In this document: one piece after another, positions 46,160 to 58,329 of the stretch
Layout of the letters: every line of letters starts with the position of its first letter
Position numbering within the stretch: the first letter of the stretch is position 1
Translations under genes and position numbers: made by a program
Notes under the pieces: model-generated
What the model saw: only the letters and a program-made list of their open reading frames with translations
Database searches by the model: none
Told to the model about the DNA's origin: nothing
Assembly (NCBI GenBank): GCA_944474755.1
Contig: OX104125.1
Span: 48,883,288-48,947,287, forward strand
Direction: 5' to 3'
Origin: Limnoperna fortunei
Taxonomy: Eukaryota; Mollusca; Bivalvia; Mytilida; Modiolidae
Length of the DNA stretch: 64,000 bases

Positions 46160-46705
46160 GCTGTCAACTAGCGGTTGTGAAATACTTGAAATAAACTTTT
46201 TGTATTCAGAATTGAAAGCAAAATACATGATATATCATTGAATTTAGTGTACTCCATCCTTTTGTTATTCAACTTCCCACCTATATAGCATGACACATTT
46301 ATTACTTTAACATAATCTCTACATAAAAGTAGGACATAGACAATGTAGAAGACGTTTTGTGCTGCTCATGTCTAATCTTAATACTGTCATGCCTAATAGA
46401 ATGAAGCTTTTTTTGCAAAGTAAACATCAGAGTGTGCTAATGACCATAAATGACAATACACATGCAGAATTTATTGGCGCCAGATTTTGGAAATTTGCGA
46501 CAGAAAATTGCAGTGACGATTTTTTTGGCATCAAATTTTCAGAACCCAGAGCAAGCCTGAAGTTAATCTGTAATCATTAAATGAAAACTAAAATCTCATT
46601 TTTATTTTTTAACTTCTTCCTAAATATATCGAGTAATTCATAAACATACATGTACATATATACGGTGTATACACCTCTGTCACACAATAAATTTGAAGTT
46701 CCCAA
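46160..46705. other. No recognised feature
   Basis: AT-rich sequence; the open frame 46359-46580 has no recognisable domain. Confidence 0.4.
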
Positions 46706-46708
46706 TTT

Positions 46709-46775
46709 TAATAGAGGCTATCAAATCAATAGCAGGGGACACATATCATTGATTTGTTAGCCTCTATAAAAATAA
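46709..46775. repeat. Hairpin-forming inverted repeat
   Basis: ATAGAGGCTATCAAATCAAT and ATTGATTTGTTAGCCTCTAT pair with one mismatch around an ~18-nt loop. Confidence 0.8.
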
Positions 46776-47029
46776 AGAATTAAAACTTATCAATCAGTTG
46801 ATTGCACATTTTAAACAGTGACTGACCGGTCCTCAGTGCCATGAACTATTTGTTAGATATACTTGATACATGTAACTAAGAAACAATTTTTTATATTATT
46901 TTTAAAGTAATACATGTACACTAGGGCCAGAGTTTTATTCGGTTTACGGGAAAGTTAAAAAAATAGGGTATGAAGGACGAAACAAAACTAAAACTGTAGT
47001 AAACAATGAGTCAATTAAAAAAATAATAG

Positions 47030-47850
47030 TAAGTAAGTAAGTAAGTAAGTAAATTCTTTATTTCAAGAGGGTAGCTCAGTTAGTTTGTAAAACTAATCTT
47101 CCCCGAGGCCCTCAGTAAAAATTGCAAAATACAATTGTAATATTAAAGTGAACATAATGATAAGAACAATACAATCAATTTTCTTTATCATATAATGCAA
47201 TACAAAGGTAACTGTTTTATTTAAGTTAAAATAACATCTAGAAATGTGATTGTAGAAAATTCTTTATTTTTGTTTTGTACAAATTTTTGTTTGGTACATT
47301 ATGAAAAGTTGTTGGTAAATCATTCCACAAATTTGAACCAGAATATAAGAAAGATTGCTTGTACATCTCAATATTAGGTCTTGGGACTGTTAATTTCTTC
47401 ATTGAATCATTATTCCGTAATGGGTATGGGTTATCAGAAAACTTAAACATGCTTGAAAGGTAAACTGGAGCTTCATCATTTATAACTTTATGCATAAGCA
47501 AATATTTATGATACTTGATTCGTTTGTCTACAGTCATCCAACCCAGTGTTTTAAATAAAGGTTCTGATGGTGCAAAGGGATCAGCATCTAGAATTACTCT
47601 AGCAGCTCTTTTTTGGAGTTTAACTATTCTTGACAGTAAATCAATTCCACAACCACCCCACACAACACAGCAATAGTCAATTAAGGGGAGAATGTATCCA
47701 TTATAGAAGGTGTTTCTAGCAGCATGGTTTAAAAATTTCTTTATTTTTTATTAAAAGGTAAATTCTGGAGGAAATGTTTTTACAGATATTGTCAATTTGG
47801 GCCTTCCAACTAAGATTTTTATCAATTTTCACAAAGTGTTTTGTAACTCA
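47030..47850 (-). pseudogene. 5'-truncated LINE, 3' end of reverse transcriptase with (TTAC)n tail
   Basis: The open frame 47238-47663 encodes the conserved LINE C-terminus (LQKRAARVILDADP, SEPLFKTLGWMTVDKR, WNDLPTTFHN). Upstream, reading continues as FYNGYILPLIDYCC and, after frame changes, KIDKNLSWKAQIDNICK. On its own strand the element ends in a TTAC tail (47031-47051), as expected for a target-primed insertion. It is less decayed than the other two LINEs in the window. Confidence 0.85.
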
Positions 47851-48224
47851 CCCCCCTGCTTTTAATACCAATTATCTCCCCTTAATGATATTTTAGGTCA
47901 ATAAAATCCTTCATGAACATCTACATATATTATATGCTAAGTTTCATTAAATTTCCTCAAGCGGTTTAGGAGGAGTTGAGCGTACAAGGGACAGATGAAT
48001 GGACGACAGACAGACAGACTGGTTTTGTCTACTGGATTCTGTGTCACGTGACAATGGAAAGAAAATGACAATTGAAAGCAGAAATTTCGATCGTTTTTTT
48101 TCAATTCGACCCAATCAGAAATGCGGACAGTTTTTGTCCACTTGACAAAAGCAGAGAATTGGACAAAATTTAAAGCAGAGATTTGAACAAAATTAAGTCC
48201 AGTCAAAGCAGTCGAATTGACTGT

Positions 48225-48355
48225 TTTTGTTTTTTTTTTTTTTTTTTTTTTTTTGTTAAAAAACTGATTTTGTTCCATCAAAAGCAGATTTTACGGTATA
48301 CTCTGACAGATTTCTTTTTTTTTTCCTTTTTGTTTTTGTTTTTTTTTTTTTTTTT
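48225..48355. repeat. Poly-T tracts
   Basis: Two T runs, at about 48230-48253 and 48318-48356. Open frames across them are artefacts. Confidence 0.95.
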
Positions 48356-48399
48356 GTTATGTTGACCTATAAATGATGATCAGTCAGAGTCAGAGTCCA

Positions 48400-49140
48400 G
48401 ATATACTAAATAGCAAAACCACTCATCATTGAATATTTTCAAATTAGACTGGTCAATTTTCCACTTTTTCTTTTATTTTTATTTTTTTGCACCCTGGACC
48501 CTACATTTTTTCGAATAAACAGATAATTAAAAAAGTCTGGCTTTGACTGCTGAGAATCGGAGGAAAAATATTGATCGCCATTTGTAAGATTATGTAATCA
48601 CACATTTAGTGAAGGATTTGACATGATGTAAATTTGTATGCGTCCGATAACTTAAACGGATGCGTACTGGGACGTGTTAGATGTTGAAAAGATGCGTCCA
48701 TAACTGAAAAGACGCGTACAGATGAGTTGGGAGTATCTCTTCATGTGACCAATGCAAGTTATATTGTATAATATGGGTTGCTCTATTTGAATTAGCCAAT
48801 CAGATGTCATCTTACAATGCAAATTAAATTATTTAAAGTTAAAGCATTTAATAAACATATGAGTATATAACTTGGATATACAATTTCTACTGGCATAGTG
48901 TAATTAAAACACTATTACTTTTCAATCAGGTGGTAGTGTCTTATAAATTAAATTACAATCCAATTGTCTGTTGAAGGTTTTTTTTTATTTTAAGATTTCT
49001 TTTTATCATCATTCATTCAATCTTGTCAATAATGGTTATTGGAATAATTAAACCCAACCTAGAGACCAGTTCGAACAGTAACATTGCTCAAGTGATTAAC
49101 AAACTACAAAATAGTGGTCATAGAGAACATGGCAAGGATG
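48400..49140. other. No recognised feature
   Basis: Near 48630-48720 a GATGCGTCC/GACGCGTAC motif recurs a few times. No gene. Confidence 0.4.
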
Positions 49141-49149
49141 AAAGATTTG

Positions 49150-49340
49150 TTTGTTTGTTTTAAGGGTGTTTAACACCAATTTCAGTATTTTTTTAGCTAA
49201 TAGTATATTATGGTGACCGATATTGGGGGAGGAAGCCGAAGTACATTGAGTAACCCCTGACCTGTGGTAGAACTGGCAATTCTTGTCAATTATGTTTGAT
49301 TGTTTGATGGTGTTTTAACGCCACTTTGCTTTCGGGATGT
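49150..49340 (-). mobile_element. SINE fragment (family A), reverse orientation
   Basis: Contains GGGGGAGGAAGCCGAAGTAC, GACCTGTGGTAGAACTGGCA and TTGATGGTGTTTTAACGCCA, all reverse complements of the SINE at 42139-42401, in a rearranged order. Confidence 0.65.
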
Positions 49341-49824
49341 CTCGACCATAGTCCCAGTTCGGCCATAGCAATTCGGCCACAGTCATTTCGTCCATAGTAC
49401 GAATAGTAATCCAAACACGGGATATCTTGATATATAATTGACTAAAATTATAAAATCTGTTCTTAATTGTGATATCCATCATGTTCATTAATTGCTCACA
49501 ATTGGAAATAAGTTCACTAAGTACTCAATTATACACATATGACTTACCTGCATCGCTCGCAGTAATACTACTTCATCACCTTTTTTACTTACATCTTACG
49601 AAATTATAACTTATTATTCCTCTTACACTCTTACCTCAATAATGATCTTACTCTTCGAACAAAAAGTAACAAACGAGTGAACATAAGCATACGTTTTGCT
49701 GATCATTTAGAATGCTTGCGTGTTGTTTAATCTGATCCGACTATTGAATATTAAGGATTTAATGATTCTTTTGTTTAAACAAGAATATATGATTTTATGC
49801 ATGTTACATAAAGTACTGGGACCA

Positions 49825-50345
49825 TACTGAGACGGTTCCCAGTGTTTCGACCAGCGCGTCCCCAAATTTGGGGTTGTCAGGTCATAATACGGAAAGCCTG
49901 GTCGATCATATATAAAAATGGGTATGCTTTTTAATCTTAATTGAAAAAAAAATCTGGTCTCATATAAATATGGGTCATGTTTTTGTCCATTTTAATAAAA
50001 TATGCCCCATTAAATTTTGCTTTAGCGACAAGTAATTCGTTTTGTTAAAGGTGTAATAAAGTGTAATTTTAATAATGACCTTGTGTTTTCTTCTTCACTA
50101 TGTAATCATTTTGCGTATATAAATATGACCTTACTTTAAGGTTACTGAATATAAATATGGTTCATTTTATATAAATATGGGTTGTGAAAATTGCTCATTT
50201 TATATAAATATAGGTCATGAAAATTGGAATTTTATCTAAATATTGCTCATGAAAATTGGAAATTCTATATAAATATGGGTATTGAATTCAAATCAAAAAT
50301 GGAACATCCCCACTCTAAAAATTACCAAGTTACCCCCCCCCCCCT
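49825..50345. repeat. Degenerate TATAAATATGG repeat ending in a poly-C tract
   Basis: TATATAAATATGGGT-like units recur irregularly from about 49910 to 50290, with CATGAAAATTGG spacers, and end at a run of 13-14 C followed by TTTCCGGG. Confidence 0.65.
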
Positions 50346-50349
50346 TTCC

Positions 50350-51440
50350 GGGCTATGTGTTTATCAAGTGTTCTATCTCTGAACACAGGCTATAATAGTT
50401 GCACAGTCTTCACCCTTATAAAGAATCATGATTCAGACCTGACAAATCTGTCATGTGGGTTTTTTGTTGGGTGCCAATATAACAGTAGAGCATGAAATAA
50501 CGACATGTCACCTCCAGGAATTCATATCCCAGTATTGACAGCCAACCCTTTAATCAAGTGAGCGACTCCGTTAGCTCAGATGATTTTGACTGGTTATGTA
50601 CTACACAGATAGCCCTCCTGTTACAAATATTATATAGAACTGTGATTAGGACAATACACACACATCAGTTTATTATTATATTTAGTTTTCCACTCAAATT
50701 ATTGAATCCCTTTTATCTGTTGACACATTCTGGTACGCCTTGCCTTATAATCTAACTAGTGAGTGAACAGGGCCATAACGTGATCTTTTATAAACCAGTA
50801 ACCGAAAGTCAATATAAATCAAATCAATAGAAACAAAACAACACAAAATACTTAATCTGTAATGTAGTCCTACCGTGTGATGAAGTAGTTTCCAAGTGTC
50901 AAAATTGCAATTGAATGATTTTTGTTGATAGCACATATACAAGGTTCCACATTCGTTGGTTACTGATGACAAATCTGGATTTTATTTGTTTCCATTTGCT
51001 TTACAAAAATTTAGCATAATTTATTTAAATATAGACCTGACCGTTACGGTATAGTGCATACAACCAGTCTATACAATCATTTGATATATTCTAGTACAGT
51101 AACTTTAAGTTAAATAATGGTTACATGATTGACACGTTTAAATAATACCCCTAATTCTTGTATTCATTCCAATTCCTGTTCATTTCACCACCACCCGTAA
51201 TATTTTCACTATGGTACCTCCCATCCACATTACGCATTTGTGCATACTTTTATCTCACGTTTTAAGAGAAATGTATATGTCTTTTTTATTGCATAATCGT
51301 TTATATCAGTTTTCCTAATTAAAAAGTCAAGAACAATCCATTATTCATATTTCATCATGGATTATAACTATGCCTTGTAACTTTAAGAACTGCATCTTTA
51401 CAAAGTGTGCATGTTGAACCAAACGAGTCATCTTTTTTTA
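50350..51440. other. No gene recognised
   Basis: Open frames at 50558-50755 and 50745-50972 lack any domain or splice context. Confidence 0.4.
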
Positions 51441-51449
51441 CAGAAGAAT

Positions 51450-51765
51450 GAAGCCCTACTAATCATGCCTGCGTATGAGTCTCAACCCTAAAAGACTACC
51501 CTACTAATCATGCCTAAGTCTGTGTCTCAACCTTAAAAGACTTCCCTACTAATCATGCCTAAGTCTGTGTCTCAACCCTAAAAGACTTCCCTACTAATCA
51601 TGCCTAAGTCTGTGTCTCAAGCCTAAAAGACTTCCCTACTAATCATGCCTAAGTCTGTGTCTCAAGCCTAAAAGACTTCCCTAGTTATCATGCCTTAGTC
51701 TGTGTCTCAAGCCTAAAAGACTTCCCCACTAATCATGTCTACGTCTGTGTCTCAAGCCTATAAAT
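51450..51765 (+). repeat. 45-bp minisatellite
   Basis: AATCATGCCT recurs at 51461, 51506, 51551 and 51596, exactly 45 bp apart; about seven units in all, very similar to each other. Confidence 0.93.
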
Positions 51766-51857
51766 AAAATGATATATTAACATTTTATATTCAATAAACA
51801 ACCCACTGTAAATTCAACCGTTGACATAAACTTCACATTAAAAAGTATTGCCTCAAA

Positions 51858-51875
51858 TAAATAAATAAATAAATA

Positions 51876-51918
<43 letters not shown>

Positions 51919-52013
51919 AAATAAATAAATAACTAAATAAATAAATAAATAAAAATAATAAGATAAATAAATAAATTAATTAATTAATTAATTAATTAAT
52001 TAATTAATTAATA
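51858..52013. repeat. Compound tetranucleotide microsatellite
   Basis: Runs of AATA, AATC and TTAA tetramers follow each other with almost no other sequence, which suggests stepwise unit change by mutation and slippage. Confidence 0.95.
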
Positions 52014-52810
52014 AACAAGCAACAAAAAAGAATCAGCTTACTTTTTTTGGAATCTACAAAGGAGGTTTGTAGCAAAGGAGCGTGGTAATCTCTAAACACG
52101 TCTACCACTACGGTCCACAGCTATTCTTTCAGAGTATTTTGACAACATCCCCTCCCCCCAAAAAAGAGAGAGATTTCCATATGCCTTCCAGTTACGCGCT
52201 AATCTTTAATAAAGAAAATCATTAAAAGTTTTTTTAAAATAATTTACTATGTTATCACTTTTTTGTCTTATTATTATTTATGACAATAGATCCTGAACCT
52301 TGAATCGCAGGAACATTATATAATTAGCAATCGAACTAAATTAAATCTTTCACTTGCTTGCGCTTTTTCCATTGTCGGCGACAATAACAACAGAGTGAGC
52401 AAGAAGTAAGTGAAATATTAAATTATAATTAGATTGTATGACTAGAATCATATTTCCCCTTAGGTATATTCCAAGATTGTCACAAAATCCAGAACCAACA
52501 ACCAAAAATATAGTAACTACACTATGACTTGGTACACGCATTTCAAAATAATCGGTGGGTTAAACCAGGTTTTATAGTATGCCATCCCCGCGCATCTATT
52601 ACTGTAGTAAGTGAGTTGGTTTGTTGAGTAAAATGGATGGGCATCATAAACCAATAGTTACAATGTAGTAATAGGTATATACAACAATCATGGCAGCACA
52701 CTCGGTGTACACGGAATTCTAAAATTAAAACCATATTTTCACACGAGATATAATATATTTTGACAAAGAAGTGGTATCTATAATAAAACGTATTTAACGC
52801 TTTAACAGTT
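52014..52810. other. No gene recognised
   Basis: A weak inverted repeat around TTTCACTTGCTTGC and GCAAGAAGTAAGTGAAA lies near 52350-52412. Open frames lack domains. Confidence 0.4.
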
Positions 52811-52814
52811 TTAA

Positions 52815-53870
52815 ACAACTCCTATTGCTGTTTACATGTTACGTGTCTTGATATAGTTTTCTGTGTATGTCGTCGGTGTGTTAGAACAGTTATAAACAAC
52901 TCCCATTGATGTTTACATGTCACGTGACTTGATACAGTTTTCTGTGTATGTCGTCGGTGTGTTAGAACAGTTATAAACAACTCCCATTGATGTTTACATG
53001 TCACGTGTCTTAATATAGTTTTCTGTGTATGTCGTCGGTGTGTTAGAACAGTTATAAACAACTCCCATTGATGTTTACATGTCACGTGTCTTGATATAGT
53101 TTTCTGTGTATGTCGTCGGTGTGTTAGAACAGTTATAAACAACTCCCATTGATGTTCACATGTTAAATGACTTGATATAAGTTACTGTCTATGTCGTCGG
53201 TGTGTCAGGACAGTTATAAACAACCCCTATTGATGTCTGCGTGTCACGTGACTTGATACAGTTTTCTGTGTATGTCTTCGGTGTGTTAGAACAGTTATAA
53301 TCAACTCCAATTGATGTTTACATGTTTACTGTGTATGTCGTCGGTGTGTTGGAAGAGTTATAAACAACATCCATTGATGTTTACATGTCTACTGACTTGA
53401 TATAGTTTTCTGTGTATGTCGTCGGTGTTTTAGAACAGTTATAAACAACTCCCATTGATGTTTACATGTCACGTGACTTGATATAGTTTACTATGTATAT
53501 CGTTGGTGTGTTAGAAGAGTTATAAACAACTCCAATTAATGTTTACATGTCACGTGACTTGATATAGTTTTCTGTGTATGTCGTCGGTGTTAGAACAGTT
53601 ATAAACAACTCCCATCGATGTTTACATGTCACATGACTTGGCCTTGTATACTGTGCTTTGCGTTCGGTTTGTTAGAACAGTTAAATAACACTTATCTATA
53701 TTTACCTGTCACATGTCTTGGTAATGTTATTATATACAGTGTTTGGGTTCGGTGGGTTAGAACAGTTAAATAACAATTATTAATATTTACCTGTCACATG
53801 TCTTGGTAATGTTATTAAATACAGTGTTTGGGTTCGGTGGGTACGAACAGTTACATGTATGTATCATTCC
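52815..53870 (+). repeat. 81-bp minisatellite with CACGTG in most units
   Basis: CGTCGGTGT recurs at 52871, 52952 and 53033, 81 bp apart. About 12-13 units run to ~53870, with units shortened or diverged to the right. Many units contain TCACGTGACTTG, a palindromic E-box. Because 81 is a multiple of 3, a 106-codon minus-strand frame (52822-53142) arises as a by-product. Confidence 0.92.
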
Positions 53871-53879
53871 TACGCCATT

Positions 53880-54345
53880 GTGACAAGTAAGGTAGGATCG
53901 ACATCCAACTTTAAACACGCCGTCAGATCTGCCGACACAGTCCCCGCATCAGCCTAACATATAAAGTAGATTAAGTTGTGAGAGCCGTCCAAATACCCAT
54001 TCAGCCGCTCACTTAATCTTATTCGTTAATCAATTCTAATGAAAGCTAATTTTTGTAAATTTATATGTATTATTTCGGTTAGTTATTTTGTTTTTTAATG
54101 CCGTGACGTCATACAATATGAACTTTTCCATTCCATTGCAATTAGGTCATTGCATGTATGACGTCAAAAGTACAAATCACCTGTTCCTCTAATTAGTCGG
54201 ACCTGACATTCTTTTGAATGTTGATGACCAGATTCTGTGAAAAGATTAACACCCAGACTAGTAAATATTTACCAAACTTAATTCAATATATTGAGTAACA
54301 GATGATGATTGAATATGTTTGTTTCAATGAATGTGGTTTTAACCA
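53880..54345. other. No gene recognised
   Basis: Unique-looking sequence between the minisatellite and a SINE. Confidence 0.4.
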
Positions 54346-54349
54346 CTTT

Positions 54350-54585
54350 TACAGTTTTTGTCAGCTATATCATGACATGACGTCATTGGTGGAGAATGCC
54401 GGAAATACCTGGTGAGAATCCAGTTCTTCGCCAGGAAAACGGGCAATACTGTTAAATTAAGTTTAGAGTCGAGCACGCCTTGAAAGACTCCATTTTCGAA
54501 CACACAATCCCCAGTGTCGACACGTCGGTGATAATTCGTAGATAGCTAACTACCAAAACTCGGCCACCACGGCTCTCACGATGAT
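54350..54585 (-). mobile_element. Full-length but degraded SINE (family A)
   Basis: Reverse-strand head GTGGTGGCCGAGTTTTGG (A box) and GTGTTCGAAAATGG (weak B box), then central domain remnants (GGCATTCTCCACCAATGACG). Much older than the copy at 42139. Confidence 0.68.
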
Positions 54586-54589
54586 TTCT

Positions 54590-55810
54590 TAGTTAAATGT
54601 TAGGCTTCTGTAACACAAATTAATTAATTAATATTTATAACATATGACATTCAAGGTAAATAATAGTTTATGTGAATGATTTATACATTTATCATCTGTT
54701 AGAGGGAAAATATGTGTTTAGATGAAATTAACTATATGATAATTGTGAATAAATCGTCACTGAACAAGAGATATGATGCATCATGCTTTTTTGGTATACT
54801 TAATTTTTTACACTATTGACTAACAATAGTATATTGATACGAAGGTTGATGCGAGTAAATGGGTGCAGGTCGAAACGCCCGCATTACGCCCCACCCAAAA
54901 CGTCCGCCGTTTTCAAAACCATCCCCACCAAAACGCCCCAATTCATATTATTAAAGGCAAGAATTACATAATATAACGTTTCCTTATTTTGCAGAATGAA
55001 AAAAATAAATACAATGAAAATGGGAATGATATGTTCCAAAATGGTCAGCTGTTGATCGCGACAATTTATTACATATCACGCAAAGGATTTTGGCGACAAT
55101 TGTTTTCCAATTAAAAATGCTTGTTTTAAATACATTATATGGTAGGCGAATTGGAGTTCCCAATTTTGTGTTCAAATTAAGAAAATTGCGAACATACATA
55201 CAATGATAAATTTGTGATTCGGAGAGAAATAAGACATCTTCTGAATGTAATTTAACAAACATGTTTGTTTAAGCTTGTATTATGTAACCCCAAAAGGAGC
55301 ACTGTCTATATTAATGTTCCTTGTTTCGGTTTGAAGAACACGGCTTGCTCATCAACAAAACAACGGATAATTTTAATCAGGTAGGTCATTGTTTTGATAA
55401 TGATTAACACAACGTGTGCACCGATAAAATAATGTCATTTGCAGTTTTAGATAAACATGCTACACCTATAACAATACACTCATAATCGTTGTGTTTAATG
55501 TTTTTAACAAGTTTGTTTGTTTTAGTTTTTTTTAAATAATGTGATACGAAATTTAATATTTAATTCCAGTTCGAAGGCAAAACTATCATGTTGAGTCATT
55601 AAAGTATTAACAAATACATATATTTAAAAAGCCTATTTAATTTTCACAGATACATTTATTTTCGGTTTCGGTGGTTGACTACAGGCAATGTTGTCGACAA
55701 TTGATCCCTAGCGTATCATCTATGGTTAAATCTTAAGCCTAATTCGGGAAAGGTAAGCTCGATAACAACCTAAATTGCCAATGGTGCCAAAATAATCAAA
55801 ACTATTACAA
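54590..55810. other. No gene recognised
   Basis: AT-rich; a GCCCCACCCAAAACG-type stretch near 54885-54940 stands out in GC content but encodes nothing visible. Confidence 0.4.
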
Positions 55811-55819
55811 AAGAATTAC

Positions 55820-56179
55820 CACAGGAATTTTACCCCTTATCATTTGGGTGAAATATGGCCAGAAAACGACAAAAAAGTTGGTCTGCGAACGAAGTGAGAT
55901 TCCCTGAAGTAAAGAAAGTGTTTCAGGCCAAGAAAAATTCGCGGTTGCAAAAATATGGATCTTTAAAGGAATTACTGTCATAATCTTGAAGAATAAATGT
56001 CCGTGAGTACGTAGAACACCCACATTCATGTTGGCAGTGAAAATTTCCAAAGTGAGCACAACAACAATGGTAGGGGGTAAGAATTGCTTATTTTTGCGTA
56101 ATACTTCCTCGCTCACTTCGTTCGGGAAATAATTCTTTTCGTTTCCTGGCCCCAAATGATAAGGGGTCGAATTCCTGTG
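55820..56179. mobile_element. 360-bp fold-back element (MITE-like)
   Basis: CACAGGAATT...ACCCCTTATCATTTGGG at the left is inverted at the right, ending AATTCCTGTG. The 116-codon minus-strand frame across it is not a gene. No clean target duplication. Confidence 0.75.
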
Positions 56180-56184
56180 ATATA

Positions 56185-57880
56185 ACTAACACTTGCTCAC
56201 TCTCGATGAAACACAAAGCTCATATACAAAAAAAGGTATGCAAATAAAATATTTGTACCAAGAAATTTTTTAATTCTCAATCTGTTTAGTTTTGTGTTGT
56301 GCATTCATCGGCATGAAAATCTCATGTTATACATGTAGGAGATACATTTTTGTTTGCAGAGAGGTTTTCAAGTTATAATGACTAAAAACTGACCACGGGT
56401 ATTTGGAGAGTGCCAGGTTCCTTATACACTTGTTGATGTCATAAAATATTAAGCACATTTTGGTCGTTACATGCTGCATCCCCATTCTCCATATATAAAG
56501 ATATTAAACTTACACAATCGTTTTATATTTTTAATTATTTCACTTATTTTCACTTATTTATTCTGAAATTAATGTTTCGTGTTTTTATATATATTTGTCA
56601 ACAACTTAGCGTTGCTATATCAACACAAGTCTGAACAAAATTAATTTTGTGACGGTACACATTGCATGCTAGTTTGTACGGAGCTCTAAATTTACAACAA
56701 TGACATAGAAAACAATTGTAAACAACAATTTTAAAACACTTGCCAGCAATCGTTCTATCTATATCAGGACAAGAAGTAAAAAAGAAACGAAAAGGGCCGA
56801 AAGGAACGGTACTTATAACAGGGTGAATTCTTCAAGACTGGACTAAATTGTAACGGTAAAAATCTGACCAATGGCATTTATAAATGTGATTGGGATGTTT
56901 TGATACTCTTGTATGATAAACGAAATTTTTGCATACAGTAAAAAGTAACATATTTGTTAGTTCAGAAAGCATTCTTACGATGCAAAAAAAAGTCGGACAT
57001 TCTATATAATATTTTTGAAGACTTGTCAATGCATGAACAGTTACGTTGGACTGCAATTCGATTGGACTCATTTTTGTAATCGCCAATCATTTTAACAAAG
57101 CATTAAATATGTATAGTTTTTGTCAGGGCTTCGAACTTAATTACTTTATTTTTACACAACAAGCACTAATTACAGCTTCTGCAGCATGACAATTCACTCA
57201 ATATATCTTTTAATTTGAACTTCATGGAACGCAGTACTTTCCAACTACGTGGCCACATGTTTCAACTACGTTTGCTGTGGATGTATATACTAGGACCCAA
57301 GATAGCACAGAACACTTATAACCACAGGAATTGTTTATTTTCAAATATGAGTTGTAAATCATTTGCAGTCAAAAACCCATTTGGTCTCCCCTATTTTTTT
57401 TATCAGCAAATTTGGAACAATTACGAAATAATTCACTTGGCACGAATATATTCAGATTTAACCATCGGTTGCTCCTTTAATCTCAATATTTCAATGTGGT
57501 CATAAAGGGCAATCCACTGTTAAAATCAGTATATATTCTTGCCCCAATGAATTATTTTTGATCGTTTATGACGTTGGTTAGAAATACACGTTTTACACCC
57601 GGTGTTTTAGTCACGTCATATCAAATTTATCAAACAAGTTCGATAATAATATATACAATTTATTTTTGTTTTTTTTTCATTTTTGTCGTTAGAACGAAGA
57701 CGTTAAAAACAATCATTCAATCTTATTGCAGTTAGTTTACTCCCATTTTTACATATTATTACATACAATTAAAAAGGGGTTCTAAAAAGTATATTGTCAG
57801 TGTCAACGATATTAACATTTGTGTTCATCATAATCTTGACTAACAACGTTGTAGGGTGTGCTCGACTCCATTTTCCATTC
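56185..57880. other. No gene recognised
   Basis: Open frames at 56832-57086 and 57215-57505 have no domain or splice support. Confidence 0.4.
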
Positions 57881-57890
57881 CTGATATTGG

Positions 57891-58150
57891 CAGGCGCGTA
57901 GCTGCCTATACGCGAGTACGCAGCTGAATCCACATTATTTTGAAAAAAAAAATTTTTTAGTAGACTAGTTGAAATAAACGAAAGTAAAGCTATTCATCTC
58001 CATTTTTATGCTAAAGTAAATGGATTTTCGTTGGTCAAGAAAGCTCTCCGGAGGCCCCAAAACGCACCAAATTGCACCATTTATTTCAAAATCTGACCCC
58101 CCCCTAGATTATTTTGAATCCACATTCTTTATAGGCTAGCTACGCGCCTG
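57891..58150. mobile_element. 260-bp hAT-like MITE with 5-bp target duplication
   Basis: Ends CAGGCGCGTAGCT and AGCTACGCGCCTG are inverted, flanked by ATTGG on both sides (57886-57890 and 58151-58155). No coding capacity. Confidence 0.85.
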
Positions 58151-58183
58151 ATTGGCACAAAAACACGTCACATTATTTAAGGA

Positions 58184-58327
58184 TTGTTTTCAATTGCTGG
58201 TTAGATTATTGGATATAATAGACTTTGGGTCGATTTACGCTTAATAAACCGCGAACTGGTTTATGTTGCAGCGTAAATCGATCCAAAGTCGTTTATATCC
58301 AATAATCTAACCAACAATTGACAACAA
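58184..58327. mobile_element. 144-bp near-perfect fold-back element
   Basis: Arms of ~55 bp run from TTGTTTTCAATTG inward to CGATTTACGC and back out from GCGTAAATCG to CAATTGACAACAA. The ~30-bp centre has a further AAACC/GGTTT pairing, so nearly the whole unit can fold as one hairpin. It lies 34 bp from the MITE on its left. Confidence 0.88.
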
Positions 58328-58329
58328 AC

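Noticed and set aside
50548..50585. tRNA-like start (TTAGCTCAGATG)
   Set aside because: No matching B box or cloverleaf downstream.
52822..53142. 106-codon minus-strand frame with 27-residue repeats
   Set aside because: By-product of the 81-bp minisatellite.
55805..56155. 116-codon minus-strand frame
   Set aside because: It spans a fold-back element from one inverted end to the other; no domain.
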